Shown: positions 13,006 through 26,764, counted from the first letter of the stretch. The stretch: 64,000 nucleotides of DNA from Theobroma cacao (GCF_000208745.1 NC_030854.1:32643421-32707420); one strand, 5' to 3'. Translations and numbers: made by a program. The notes: generated from the sequence alone by a model not told the origin.

Positions 13006-16000
13006 AAAATAATCATAGTCACCTAAAAAAAATTTAAAGTCTTTCTAATATTTTTCATGCTTTTGCCATTATATATATATTGAGTTTAGATTTGGGTCTT
13101 TTGGGAATATAGGTATTGGAATCTTGAAAGCCCATGTTAAGAATCTTAAAGTCCAACCTTTTCTTTGGATTAAAAGCCCAAAGCTTATTTTCAAGTAAAT
13201 CTTATCATTGTGTAAAACTTTGAAGCAATGTCTTGAAGGTTCGATTTGTTCAAGAAAGCTAATTTCAAAGTTCAATTTGCAAATGTTATTTGTAATGTTT
13301 TAAACTAATTTCAAAGTTCAATTTGTAATGTTATTTGTATGAAAATTGGCATTTGGCTAAAGTTCCTCAATATGAATGGAATGTTCCCTGGCTACTTGGC
13401 CACCTCTGGGATGTTGATCTCAATAATGGAGGTGCCATGACTCGGCTGAGTTCATTCCATATTCCACATCCTGACTAAGCTCACATCACAAAGAAAACAG
13501 TGAGGGAAGAGCAAGAATTATTTTGGTGCTGGAATTTGTGCGTCAAACTATGGATAGTTGCTGCTACAACAAAGTCATGAAGCATTCTTCTATAGTTCTT
13601 TCTCCAATAAAGCTATTAGACTTCCCAATATGAACATAGCTTTAGCAAAGCTACACTTTCCTCGAGCCCAAATTTGGATTAGCATATGTTCCCATGGTGA
13701 TCTATAATGGTGCACCATTACTTTGGATGGTTTTGAGAAGGCGGTTGAGGATGTAGTTTATAGTAATGGAAACTTTTCTTGTATCCCTATTGGTGGGGTA
13801 TTTGGGCGTTTTTGTTGCAGGTCGTGACTGTAGTGTGCTTACCGATATAGAGCCAATTGCAGGAATCCTGTTTCGGTCCAGATCACAATTGGTTGAATCC
13901 AACGGGGAGCTTTTGCGGCAGTTCGGCAAACTTTTACGTTTTCAAGTATGTCTGAGATGGTTTGGATGGAGACACACAAGCTAGGAAATCAAGCACTGTT
14001 TCCTGGTTGTACCTCGTTTGCAGTAGAGCTGCGGGGAAGTGTAGTTCTTAATTCTATTCTTTGCATGCAGATTACAAATATACTTGTAAGGGGTTTTCAC
14101 CCTTGGGTTTTGCATGACCCCAGGGAAAGAATTTGGATTGAACCGCCCTGGTTTTAGTTCCATGAATTCAGTGAAGTAATTTTCTGTCATCTGTTTGTTA
14201 GAAGCTAGTTCAATAAAGCAGGTTTAGCCACTTTAGCTGTGATTCTTCACCCTCATTAGTGGCTTTTAGCTTGCCATTGATGCAGTTCTAGATTACTGTG
14301 AAGTCTTCTTTTTATCAACAAGTTGTTGCTTTTGGATTAGAACTATATCCATCAGTTCCAATCATCCATTTCTCTCTCATATATTAAGAGAAAAATAAAT
14401 GCAACTATATGACTTGGATTTCATATTCAGATAATAATTATTTTTCCCTACAGTTTTTTTAATATGTATCTTTCAGTTATCTCTAATGCGGGATTCATGT
14501 GAATTTACATGGACCTTACATTCACAGGCAATTGTAATTGTATAATATTATGAATTTTATAAAACTATAACATATACCAATTCCCCTCTTTGCAAAGAGT
14601 TTATTAAGATAAACAACCGTATTTCCTTGTGTCTTTGAAAGGATGAGAGGCACACTTTGCCAATTTGTAGTTGTAAAATCCACTTGTCCCTGTTAAAATC
14701 CCTCTTGTTTGCCTGTATCATAAATGTCTATCTGACCGTATCATGTAGGGTAAGAATACAATGTATGTTGTGATTCCTAAAAACTAACACTATGGTAGTT
14801 AATTAGGAAGGAAACTCAAGGAAAGGAAAATAAGGAGGGATAAAACCATTTGGCGAAGAGAAAATAAAGAGGAAGGAAAACTCAGAGATTTATTTCTTTC
14901 TTTCATAATGGGAGGATATAGAGCCATCTTTCATCTTAAAGACTGCACTTTCATTTTTTGTGAGGGTTTGAGGATGAACAATGTTATCACAAGGATGTTG
15001 AGTTGGACAAAATTAGTTCCCCTTAGACCTAAAAGCCAATTATTTTGGTGGATACAATAGAATCCTAACTTCCCAACTCTTTATTAATACAAAACATTGA
15101 AACAACATGCCATAATTCTCTAGCACAAAAACTTTTTATTTATCTCTTATTCCTTTGTGCCTTTAGTTTTGAGAAATAAAAAATGGAAAAATCAAATTTA
15201 TCATTTCTTGTTGGGCAAAGATATTAGCCAGAGTGTGTAATTACTTGTGATGGGTCAATACATTGAGGACTTAAAACGTGCAAGCCTGTTCATTCCTAGC
15301 AAATTATGAACATTCATAGCTCGGAAGGATGGAGAAATCAAAGTTTGTTATATATTTATATATATATATCAGATTTGGTTGACATTCTCTGGTGGATCCA
15401 ATTTCTTAATTAATTCAATGACTTTAATTAATAATACAAATTTTTCATATAATTGGTGGCTATGGGCATGATTTGACTTTTCTATTTAAGGATAAATCAA
15501 TTTATTAAATAAAATACTTTCCCAAGGCACAGGCTGTGATAGTTTGACCTTCAATTCCCTCTGATTGTTGGCATATCTCCTCTATCCCGTGAGTCAATAG
15601 CTTCCTTGATATAACAAGAAAAAGTCATAATAGGCAAAATGTGAAACAAGGGGGTTGTGGCTTATTCTAATTTGTTTCTTTTCATTACCAAAATAGACAA
15701 CTTGTGACGTGCAAAGAGATATTGCATTAAAATATGGAGTGCTTGAATTCCGGTTTCAATGACTTCTGACAGTTGTTGCATACTGTCATTTTGATACTGG
15801 TATATGTCTATGTTACTTAATTGAATTATTGATTATCGAAAATGACAAATTATGTACTTGTTTATATATTTTTTTAATGTGAACTAATACTTATTAATTC
15901 ATCGATTATCATCTTAAATTAAAATTGTTTAAGTGGTTTGGAAGAATTCAGTTCAAATTACAATCATAAGAACTAGAGAAATAGTTAAAAAAATTATATT

Positions 16001-16140
16001 TATCCTGCCAATATACAATCAATCTATGGTCTATGGCATATAAACTTCTTTGAATACAATGTGCTTAACTAATTAGAATGATTCTCATTGATAACTGACA
16101 TTGAGGCTTCCTAGCTGTTGCAAACATTGATCTCAATTAT
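13006..16140. other. Intergenic region, CDF to peroxidase
   Basis: No gene called. The part 13370-14160 is less AT-rich and has short frames on both strands; I could not match it to a family. The rest is AT-rich. Confidence 0.45.
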
Positions 16141-16156
16141 CAAATGGGCATATATG

Positions 16157-16201
<45 letters not shown>

Positions 16202-16282
16202 ATATATGTATATGTATATATATGTATATATATATGTATATGTATATATATGTATATATATATGTATATGTATATATATTTC
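16141..16282. repeat. TA/TG-rich microsatellite
   Basis: About 140 bases of TATA with regularly interspersed TATG units. It creates artificial Tyr/Ile reading frames that are not genes. It sits 230 bases upstream of the peroxidase ATG. Confidence 0.85.
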
Positions 16283-16437
16283 ATCAAAATTTTGTCAATT
16301 CAACTAGTTCTGTTGTAATTTTATAAATAAAATATTATGCCTTCTGAAACCGTGTTCTATATTGGACACTTTGACCTTGGCACGTTTCCAAGACAGGTTT
16401 GTGGCCAAGCACAAAACCATTTACTTCTGCTTCTCTA

Positions 16438-16450
16438 CATATATATATAA
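16438..16450 (+). promoter_or_regulatory. TATA box of peroxidase gene
   Basis: CATATATATATAAA ending near 16451 lies about 65 bases before the ATG at 16513, which suits a short leader. Confidence 0.5.
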
Positions 16451-16512
16451 ACCCGAATTTGTTCTTAATAGCTCAAAAACTTTTCATTCATAACCAAGAG
16501 AAAAAGGGAAAC

Positions 16513-19225
16513 ATGAGATTAAAGATTACATTTCTGCTTCTTCTCTTCCTTCTTCCTCTTGCCTTAGCAAACCTAACGGTTGGCTTTTACAGGTCTAGCT
16601 GCCCACGAGCTGAGTCCATAGTTCGAGCAGCTGTGCAAAGACGCTTCAGTCGTGACAGATCCATCACTGCAGCCTTGCTTCGCATGCATTTTCATGATTG
16701 TTTCGTTAGAGTAAGCTTTTATCATATTCCATATGCTCGAACACATGACCACCATTGATCAGCGCTTTTGGCTTTAACTCTATTCTATCTCTTTTAATTT
16801 AATATATATATATATATATATCGATATATGGAGAGGATAAGAGTACGTCCTAATAAACATTGCACTTCATAAATATGATTAAATATATTTATGTATTTTT
16901 GGATTTTAATTAAATACGTTTTTTTATATATGTTTTCTCTTTTCACTTTATCAAAAGAATTATATGACAAGCATATTATCCACATTTTTTTTAAATTTGA
17001 GTTGGTTATAATTGAAATTTTGGTTTTAGCCTTTCTATAATTTGAAAAAGACAAATATAGTCAATAAAAATTNNNNNNNNNNNNNNNNNNNNNNNNNNNN
17101 NNNNNNNNNNNNNNNNNNNNNNNNNNNNNNNNNNNNNNNNNNNNNNNNNNNNNNNNNNNNNNNNNNNNNNNNNNNNNNNNNNNNNNNNNNNNNNNNNNNN
17201 NNNNNNNNNNNNNNNNNNNNNNNNNNNNNNNNNNNNNNNNNNNNNNNNNNNNNNNNNNNNNNNNNNNNNNNNNNNNNNNNNNNNNNNNNNNNNNNNNNNN
17301 NNNNNNNNNNNNNNNNNNNNNNNNNNNNNNNNNNNNNNNNNNNNNNNNNNNNNNNNNNNNNNNNNNNNNNNNNNNNNNNNNNNNNNNNNNNNNNNNNNNN
17401 NNNNNNNNNNNNNNNNNNNNNNNNNNNNNNNNNNNNTATATATATACTTTAAATATAAATATATTTACTATCTATTTTTGTGTTAACATTACAAAAATTA
17501 TGACTTATAAAATTATTAATTATAATATATATACCATTATTTACATAATCTTATAATATATATACTTAAAAAAAGCTTTTGAGATTAGAATAGTTTTGGA
17601 ACCTAAATATTTTTTTTTAATTTCATGAATTAAGAACAAATCCTTATAATTAATTAAATTAATTCATGAAACTATTATTATTAATTAACTTGTAATATCT
17701 TTCAATATATATAGTTTATATATTGTGTTAATTTATAAGAAATATAATTACTATTTTATATATTAAAATATTTTTTATATATGGGTGTGTGTATATATAT
17801 ATGTCCTTTAAATATAAAAATATAAATATTTTTTAACGTTACAAAAATTATAACTTATAAAATATTAATTATAATATATATATAACTTTGTTTATATAAA
17901 CTTATAACATATAAATCTAAAGAGAAGTTATGAGATTAGAAAAATTAATTGGATAATTGGGTACCCATGAAGAAGATTTTAATAATTTTTTTATTTAATC
18001 GGGTATTTAAACGAGTTAGGGTAATTATAGGGTAGTAGGTATGCATTAGGGTTAGGGTTAGAGTAATAATTTTTAAATTATTCGGGTAGTTAATAGGGTT
18101 AGGGTAATTAGTTTTTAATAGGGTTAGGTTTCGGGTATCTCGAAATTATAGGGTAATCGACCCGTTGACATCCCTAGTTTAAATAGGTTCAAGTCTCACC
18201 ATACATGAATTTAGTCTAACTTAATGTTAAATTTATTTAAATGTATACTGATTTGTTGGTTGGGTTTATCTATTTTGTTTATTTTATTGATTTCTTATGT
18301 GAAACGTAATATTGTTTGTGATTGTAACTTCTACTGTACTTGTAACTTGATAAAAATAAAAATAGTTGAATTTTATAAAATTGAGAGAGAGAGGAAATGA
18401 TGCGAATTTTAGTGACACATGCTTCTTACATTCTAGTTTATATAGGGTTGTGATGCATCAATTCTCATAGACTCAACCAGCAGAACGCCATCAGAGAAAG
18501 ATGCAGGGCCTAACTTGACGGTACGTGGATTCGAGCTCATTGATGAAGCAAAGAAAGACGTAGAAGCAGCATGCCGTTCAACAGTTTCTTGTGCAGATAT
18601 CATAACACTAGCAACCCGAGATGCTGTGTTTCTAGCAGGAGGACCCTTCTATGCAGTTCCTACAGGAAGGCGAGACGGTCTAGTCTCAGATCCTGACGTA
18701 GTAAACTTGCCAGGGCCAACATTGTCTGTCTCACAGGCATTCCAAACTTTCAGGGCTAAAAATATGACCTTGAATGATATGGTTACCCTTTTGGGTGCAC
18801 ATACAGTTGGTGTTGCTCATTGTAGTTTCTTTTTAGACAGGATTACAAGTTTCCAGGGCACTGGGCGCCCTGATCCTACAATGGATCGTGCTTTGGTTGC
18901 CAAGCTAAGGAATGTTTGTGGTGTAGCCAGTGCCTCAAACCCTGACCCTACAGCATTTCTAGACCAAGGCACATCTTTCACTGTCGATAATCAATTCTTC
19001 AAGCAGATTCGTTTGAGGAGAGGGGTAATGCAGATTGATCAAGAATTAGCTAATGATGGATTATCCAGACTTATTGTTTCAGGCTTTGCATCAAATGCAA
19101 CTCTATTTAGAACCAGGTTTGCCCAGGCTATGGTGAAGATGGGAAGAATCCAAGTTCTTGTTGGAAAAGCTGGAGAAATTAGGAGAAATTGCAGAGTTTT
19201 TAATCCCCGTCGGAGAGCCTTCTAA
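16513..19225 (+). CDS. Class III secretory peroxidase (PRX57/PRX28/PRX44-like)
   Basis: Exon 1 is 16513-16710 and exon 2 is 18446-19225 (325 aa), joined in phase 0 by a GT-AG intron that contains a run of N. Residues 1-19 are a signal peptide. Distal residues Arg57 and His61 lie in [11 protein letters not shown]; the proximal haem ligand is His185 in [12 protein letters not shown]. All eight disulfide cysteines are present (30, 63, 68, 109, 115, 192, 224, 315), and the GCDAS calcium-site segment is intact. The enzyme should use H2O2 to oxidise phenolic substrates in the cell wall. There is no long C-terminal extension, so apoplastic rather than vacuolar targeting is likely. The intron sits at the family's first ancestral position (after FVR, before GCD); the two later ancestral introns are absent. 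Arabidopsis PRX57 lies next to WOX12, and here too a WOX11/12-type gene follows. Confidence 0.93.
17073..17436. other. Assembly gap (N run) in peroxidase intron
   Basis: 364 unspecified bases flanked by AT-rich sequence. It lies inside the intron, so no exon is expected to be lost. Confidence 0.99.
17437..17945 (+). repeat. Diverged direct duplication in peroxidase intron
   Basis: The segment from the gap edge to about 17600 recurs at about 17795-17945 with a period near 350 bases. Shared phrases include CTTTAAATATAAA, ACAAAAATTAT.ACTTATAAAAT and TGAGATTAGAA. The repetition probably explains why the assembly broke here. Confidence 0.6.
17998..18180. repeat. Telomere-like GGGTTA/GGGTA repeats with a hAT-like terminus
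   Basis: Irregular AGGGTTA, AGGGTAAT and CGGGTA units fill about 150 bases, including TTAGGGTTAGGGTTAG near 18047-18062. The block ends with CGACCCGTTGACATCCCTA. The reverse complement of that end, TAGGGATGTCAACGGGTCG, resembles the end of many plant hAT-like non-autonomous elements. The matching left end is not visible and may lie in the gap. Confidence 0.45.
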
Positions 19226-20604
19226 ATTGAGTTGCGAAGGAAAGAAGGATTTGGCTGCAAGTTACGCTTGAAACTCAGCTCTATTTGACGTCACATTTCT
19301 TTTCCATATACATTAAACCAAATAAACGAGTTCAAACTTGATTTCTTCAAAAAATTTTAGTCAATCAGCCAAGCTCGAACATAAGAGTAACTGAACTCGT
19401 AAAGAATTTGTTTGAAATCCTTTGGCCTCTTAAAGGGTTCTGTAATTTTTCCTTTTCTGCTTCTGCCATGTGGTGGGTTCTTCGCTGGACCATTTTTGTT
19501 TTATTGCCGCTTTTGTTCGATTGTATAGGGACCTTCCCCTGTTGAACTTGATGCTTAATACAATTACCAGCCTTTCAAAAAACAAAAATATATGATCAAA
19601 TACTGTATCACCTTTCATTCTTGTCCCTTTTTGGGGACAGAATTGCGACACTTTGAATTAATTTGATTGTTCGAGTGACATAAAATTTTCAAAGGCATTA
19701 ATTGTCATGAGATGAATTCATAAAGCAATTAGGGATCATACATGTCATGATCAAATAGAATAGAAAGCCTCTCCTTTTCTCTTTCTTTTCAGTGTTCATA
19801 AAAGTGAAGACTGTCTGATAATCACATCGGTAACTCCCTTGTAAAGATAAAGCAATGATGATAATAACATTAATAGTAAAAATAAAAAGAACTCATGAAG
19901 TAGCTATGGATTCCTTTGTCTGGTAAATGATCTTTTGAAAATTACTGAAACACTTATGATATCTTTTCAAGCGATATTTGTGGATAAAAGGCAAAAAAGT
20001 ACTGCAATGAGATGACCCATTTCCGCAATTTATTGCGCCACCCATGCTTCTCAACTGGACAATAATTGTTTTGTGGGAATAAGAATCTTTCATGCAAGCA
20101 TGAGAATTAACAAAGATTCAAGGAAAATAGAAGAAATTTCAAAGCTTACTTGAGCATAAAATATGTGTGCTTATTAATTATATTAAATATTTAAATCTGA
20201 AAATTAAACCAAGCAGAAAATTGTCTTTCCCATAATGTTTAAATCTCTAAAATAGAAGGAATATAAAGTTTTATTCACTCTCTATTTGCCAACAATCCAA
20301 GTTTAGGCACATATATATACATTCATAATTTATAAACTCATGGGCAGCAAACTAAGATCAACTTGGGTAGGACCCACAGTCCCTCCAGCCTAAAACATTC
20401 CTCAGTACTCGATTCTAAAGGTCCGAATTGGCCCAAAGAATTTATTGGGTCATGGAACTGTTCAAATACCAAAACCATGTGCTGTACCTAATTATTATTC
20501 TTTTCCAATATCACCCATTAATTTACAGCTTGGAGGATTAAATAAACTTGGAGAAACATGAACTCCGTTAGTCTAACGCTTTGCCTTATTAATAAAATGA
20601 TTGG

Positions 20605-20657
<53 letters not shown>

Positions 20658-23600
20658 AAAGTAACAAAATCAATTGGCTCTGAGTTCTACAACTTTAGAA
20701 GATCTTAACAATAGCATCAAGCTTTGATTGAAGAAAGCAACCTTTGAAGTCCTCCAATAGCAAACCTGAAATCAGACTGCAGAGATTGCATTGTAAATGC
20801 TAGATATATATCTGATTCAAATTTTAAATGTAATAATTTTGATATGGGTAGGGATTATTAATGACCAATATGGAGTAGGTTTTAGTCTTTAAAATTAAGA
20901 GAGAAATGTAATCTTTATGAGAGATGGATTTTCTGTGAGGATTTTATAAAACTGTAGAGATGTTAAACATTGGGTTACAAGAAATAGAAGGTATTTCATG
21001 GGTTTAAACGTTGGAGTATAAAAATTTATTTTGTTTTGGAGCTCAAGTTTAGTGTTTGTTTTTAAATATTCTATATTCTTTGTAATTGTTCGGTTTATAG
21101 TAGATTTTTTCTCTCTCTTTCATGAATGTAGGTGGACAAGGGAAGTCAAACCACGTTAAAATTATTTACTACGTGCGATTATTTTTGTGTAAATCTTGAT
21201 ATGCAGACAAATTCTATTTGAAAATTCCTTTCTTTCTTCTTTCCCAATTTTTTATCTACAGATAGATTGGTGTGAAAATTTGTTTATTTAACTATGCTTT
21301 AAATTGATCATTGTCGCAAAGGACATGGTAAAATGATCTATTTTTAAATTTTTCATACATATAAACTATATAAATGTGTGTGTGTTTTCTTTGCTTAATC
21401 AAATGAAAAAAAAGTGTAGATTTATGAAGAATCCCACATGTTAATTTTATTGCAAATCGTAGCTAGATCAATTGGCCCCTAAGAAACATTCACGGATTCA
21501 TTTATCTAAGCTATCAGAGTCATGATTTTATTAAACAAATATGGAACCAATTAACAATATTGCAATCATGTTTAGACAGTGCACATCAAACTCTTGGAAA
21601 ATTATTGCTATATGGTACTTATACATATGCTAGATCTTCGGAAAAAAGGGTCCAGAAACATAAATAGGCTCTAACATAATTGTTTCTTATATTCTTTTCT
21701 TTTTCTGAAGAAAACATTATGATAAAAAAAAAAAAGAACAAACACCCTATGCCTAGGCTGAGGGATTTGCTGTGGAACCTATCGCTGACCACTTTATCAG
21801 TACAAAAATTTATACCAAACAGTACAGCTTGGAGGGACAAAAAAAGCCCCAACCCATGTTGTTTGTACACTTTTTTTGACAGCCATCAATGCTTTTTTGC
21901 AACTGTTTAAGTTGAATGGAACATCTCTCCCTGTAAAAAGAGAAGTCTTAGGTTGAATTTGTAGACCAAGAGCTAGGTCTAGAATTAAAAAGAAACACAA
22001 AAAAAAATAAAAAAATCAAAGTGAGTATCCTTATCACCTCCATGACTTTGTTAATTGACGCTATTTTAATCTAGACAGACAGTAATAATTGGTCTGACAT
22101 CTTATAGCTTCCTCAAATTCATGTATCTTGAAGATGCCTTTACCCCACCGGACTATAAAAGGTACAGCAAGAGAAAGGAAAAAAAAAAATGCTTCAATAA
22201 TTGTTACCAATGAACTGTTAATTTGTTAACATAAAGTAATTAATTCGATGGAATAGTAATCATGTGAACATCTTGGTGTATCTATCTATGGGGGTTAGAA
22301 GAATAATATTTCCATGAGGATTGAAGCACATGAAGATTAAAGCATTTGTTCTAAAAGCGAGGTAGAAGAAGCTGAATGCGACCTTTCCTTGTGAAATTCT
22401 CTTCTTCATCCTCACATTGTCAACATATAGTTACAGGAAAGATTGACTAATATAAGTATAACAAGTAGCAATATTCAATTTAAGGGCAAGCAAAGCTGTT
22501 ATCCTTTTGTCTTCCTTTTTGCTGGTCAAAATCGGTTTTGATGATTTAGACAAAGCACGCAATGTGTCAGAAGTAACAAGTTTGGTCTGTTTGTAATGCT
22601 GGTCAAGAAGCAAAGTTTAGATAGTAGTCTAGAATTTATTGACTTGTTAATTGAGTTCGTGGTCCAATTAATGTTTGACAAAGAAAAGCAAAACAATAAG
22701 CTCGGAGAGACAAAATAGTTGAATTTAGTGGTCCTATTCCTCCTAATATTCCTCAGGTGATATTGATATGATGGTTGGAGTTTGGATATATAAAGATACT
22801 TAGATTTTTAAGTTGCTTTGCTTTTGTATAAAGACGATTGACCGTTTCGATTAAGATTGGAAGGGTGATCCATCTTATTCCTATGTACACTTTTACTTCT
22901 TCAAAGTAAGTAAATTATTTATTACCATAATGATTGCTATTTACATTGAAAAAAAAATGTAAATTATAGATACTAAAACAAAATCACTTTTAAGAGTGTA
23001 ATTTTTAAATATTTAATTTCCATAATCGCATGCGTCTTCTTCTAGCCTCTCACAGCATATGTAAAGGGATACGATCTTGAAATTTAGAAGATACTGGAAA
23101 AATAAAAATTTTTTATTAATATTTTCAACATAAAATCTACTTGCTGAATCAAGGGATCAAGCATCACATTTTCTCTGCTTAATTGAACAACTAAATAAGT
23201 AAATCAAAATTCCCCTAAACAAATCATACACTATTCTTTTTGCTAGTTAATTACATAAGGATGTAAATGTAAGATTTGTTATGACTATTCACTCCTACAT
23301 TTCACTTAATTCTTAATTAATTATGAAGGATGTTAATTCCTTTTATTGGGGGGAACATGAGCTATGTAAATTAATATTTTTAATCTTATTTTTGGTGTTG
23401 AGAATAAAGTAATATTATAAAGGTAGACAAAGAGCTAAAAGAAAAATATTGATGTAAACAGCTGGATGAAATGAGTCACGCTCAGCAGCAGCGGAGAAAC
23501 TGAAGTAATTGTTGCAGTACTACGAAAGAGAACAGTAAGCACAGCGAAAAACATAAAAAGGCTGTCACCACAGTGAAGATTCCTTTCACTGTTAAATTAG

Positions 23601-24466
23601 TAGGCAGTTTTCCATTTGTAGATAAAGTCCAAAAGCCTAGAAAACCTTGTAAAGGTGACAGAAGTGGCAACCTACCAAACACCCATGCCATCAGTCCCAT
23701 GCAACTATATTATTTATTTATTACTCTTGTTGTTCTCACTTCTTTTCCTTTTTTTTTAGAGAATTTTGGAGATAATTTTTTGGGGACACCGACCAACATC
23801 TGGTTCTGCTTTTGGGGCACATGTATTGAGCATTTTCTCTTTGATTTGCTCGAACTACTTTAGCCCCCAGTGTGTGCGTTTCACCAAACTATCTACATTT
23901 TGTTTCCTTTTTCCTTTTTTAGTTCCCTTAACGAAGATTCATATGTATACTATGTGAGCCACTCAACAATAATATTTATTAAATATTATTAACAAATATA
24001 TATATATTTCCAAATGTTAATAATGTAAAAGCATGTTACATTGGATTAGAATTGAAACTGATATTAGTATTATAATATTGAGTGAATGCCTGCCTTGGGA
24101 CTATATATTGAGGTGCCATCTCATCATTATTTACTTTGTAAAATAGCTAATCTTCACATTGATGTGAAATTCCTAACTATTTATAGCGGGGATTGCGGGT
24201 TAATAGAGCAGCAGTGAAGGATCCCATGAATTAAATTACCAAAAGGAAAAAATTTACTTTCTTGTGAATTTTGGACGATTTTTATTCATCACACAAAAAG
24301 AAAGACCAACAGCATTTCCTTCCCCCCCTTTTTTTTACACATATATATCCATGATAATTAATATAAAAAAAGGTTTTTATATCATGCATGTGTTGTGCTA
24401 CATCACTATCTTGTAACGGTAGTTTTTTTATCTTTATAATGAGGTAATGAAATCCGTATTGCTACT

Positions 24467-24470
<4 letters not shown>
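19226..24470. other. Intergenic region downstream of peroxidase
   Basis: AT-rich DNA with no gene I can support. The first 150 bases or so are peroxidase 3' UTR. A (TA)n tract is at 20606-20654. Small frames at 19430-19651, 19893-20093, 21619-22000, 22431-22613 and 23482-23957 overlap on opposite strands and show no domain. Confidence 0.5.
20606..20654. repeat. (TA)n microsatellite
   Basis: Uninterrupted TA dinucleotides of about 48 bases. Confidence 0.9.
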
Positions 24471-24507
<37 letters not shown>

Positions 24508-24620
24508 NNNNNNNNNNNNNNNNNNNNNNNNNNNNNNNNNNNNNNNNNNNNNNNNNNNNNNNNNNNNNNNNNNNNNNNNNNNNNNNNNNNNNNNNNNNNN
24601 NNNNNTATTATCTTATTTCC

Positions 24621-24659
<39 letters not shown>
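24471..24659. repeat. (TA)n tracts flanking an assembly gap
   Basis: TA dinucleotides at 24471-24506 and 24622-24659 sit on either side of 98 N (24508-24605). The gap is probably a collapsed or unresolved part of a longer AT tract, so its length may be arbitrary. Confidence 0.9.
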
Positions 24660-24663
<4 letters not shown>

Positions 24664-26756
24664 TTTACTTCTCTCGAATCATCTACTTAGTATAAATGAA
24701 CCTTTGAAATTTAGGGAACCTGAGGCGATCCTGGGAAAACAAAAGGAGAGAAAGTGCAAATTGATGTTGATAGGGAAGATTTTGGAAGTGATACACTGTT
24801 ACATGATCAGCTATGCTACATCCAGTCTTCCATCTATAATCAAAAGACTACAAATTTGACCAATATTGCTGTAAAGCCTAATTATCAATAAATTCAAACA
24901 AAAGCTTTATCTTAAAAAAAATAAATCAACCAAAATTTTCTTTAATTTTCAGGTCTTGTTTGATCATTTAAGACGGTGTTGGGGCAATATTCATCTCATG
25001 TCTTATGTACTAATATTTATCCATCAATGAAATTCGTTTGTCATTCCCAAAAAAAAAAAAAAATCAAATCAACAATCTAGTAACTATCTTATATATTTAT
25101 ATTAATAATACATGAAAACTCATTGAATTTGTGAGATTTCCTTCTCTTATTCTATAAACTTCAACATATCTCTTGGAAATCTGAATCTGACCATTGTAGT
25201 CTCTAAGGAGATAATATGAATTAATTTGGCTAGTAATGATCATTATCATCATTGATATGTCACCGTTGGACCACTAACATTGGCCATATCACTTTCAAAA
25301 TAACAAGAACATATGATATCTTTTAATTTGTATGCCATAACAAATTACTATACAATCCTTTTTACACTAATAGATAAATTTCAAATACGTTCATCATTAT
25401 TAAATATGATACAAAATATTTATGGCTTTGAGTTTTGGAATAAATATAAGAAAGAATAACAAGGCGCCGTTCTGTCACCCTTGTCAAACAAAAACTAAAC
25501 CAGGACTCAATCCACACAATACAAGACCCTTAGAAACAGAGACCCAAAACCGCGTCTGATAAAACCCAGAGTCGGTTCCTGTTTTATGCTTAGGGAGAGA
25601 GAAAGAAATGGGGTGGGAGAGGAGACAAAGTGTTCGAAGTTTAAGCCAACCTTTAAGACCTATTTTCCTCCTCTCGTTTAATATAAAAAGTTTTACAGAG
25701 AAGATGGCAGTGCCACTGTAAGCCATGTTTGCTTAACGTCACGGCCCCTTATAATAAATTATTATTTCACCATTTTTGACCATCACTTGGATTGTTTCTC
25801 TTTATTTTTTTTTTCCCATCTCTTTTACATTTTATTATTATGAAAAATAAGAAGTTGTCTCTCCCCTTTACAGCGACCCAGCTTTCCATGCATTCCTTCA
25901 CATGCACTTGCCATATAGCCGAAACCCTAGTTTTCCTTCTCCACCCCTTTCACATCCTCTTTTCTTTCTTGTCTCTTTTACCATTTTGACCATTCTTTTC
26001 AAAGATAATGTGTTATTAGAGTTAATATGATATCTAATAACCATAGAAGTTGATATCAGAATTATTTAATTAAATGTGATGTAATTAAGCCTAAGTATGG
26101 TATGAGTGGGTTGTAATCAAAATTGTGTTTTGCGTAACAACTACAATGCCAAATAATGAATTTAAATTTATAGCTCAAATAGAGATTTTTCAAACCACAA
26201 CTTTGCAATTAACTCAATCACAATGCCAAACTCAACTTGAAATTGAAACTGTTTTGAAAGGTAAGAAGCTAGGAACAATAATAGCTTATGAGTAATATAA
26301 TACTACTATGTTTAGCTTTTTTATTATTATAATTATTGGAATCTAAAGGGTGGCATTACTACTATTCAAGAGGGGGAAAATGTGTAACATTGGCAATCTT
26401 TTGACTGCTAGCTAATTATGTTTCAATGCTGATCTAAAATAATATTGACAGACTAAACCCACCAGAAAGTATGCTTTTTTTCACCTTTTGTTAAGTAGGA
26501 AAAGTTGATGAAAATGTTTGAATAATAGGGATACAATATCCCTAAACCAAGGAAACTAAATAGAATTAATTGAGTCGGTTGATGACTATTAAGAGCAAGA
26601 TATGATGGAATTCCACTTGATTGAGGAAAAAAAAAGAAAAAAGATATGATGGAACACTTTGATAAAGCTTTGAGAGGCAATCAAGTAATTTCAACTCTAG
26701 GAGGTGCAAGCAACGTAAGGGTGATTTGGTAACTTTAGAAATTCCATCAGGTTCTT
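24660..26756. other. Intergenic and WOX upstream region
   Basis: No gene called. A segment ending in a run of A near 25063 (TGTCATTCCC then 15 A) looks like the 3' tail of a retroposed sequence, possibly a LINE; this is weak. Three auxin-response-element cores (TGTCTC or its complement) lie at 25622-25627, 25856-25861 and 25970-25975. Confidence 0.45.
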
Positions 26757-26764
26757 TATATAAA
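26757..26764 (+). promoter_or_regulatory. TATA box of WOX gene
   Basis: TATATAAA lies 130 bases before the ATG at 26887. No other good TATA box is closer. Confidence 0.55.

Noticed and set aside
13370..14190. Less AT-rich patch with several short frames, considered as a LINE RNase H relic
   Set aside because: Only scattered residues (DG...GGVF) resemble that domain and the frames do not chain; too weak to call.
16118..16326. Two overlapping Tyr/Ile-rich reading frames
   Set aside because: They are translations of a TA/TG microsatellite with no other content.
17042..17452. Reading frame across the N run
   Set aside because: It exists only because N bases do not create stops; there is no coding evidence either side. 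The same applies to 24447-24695.
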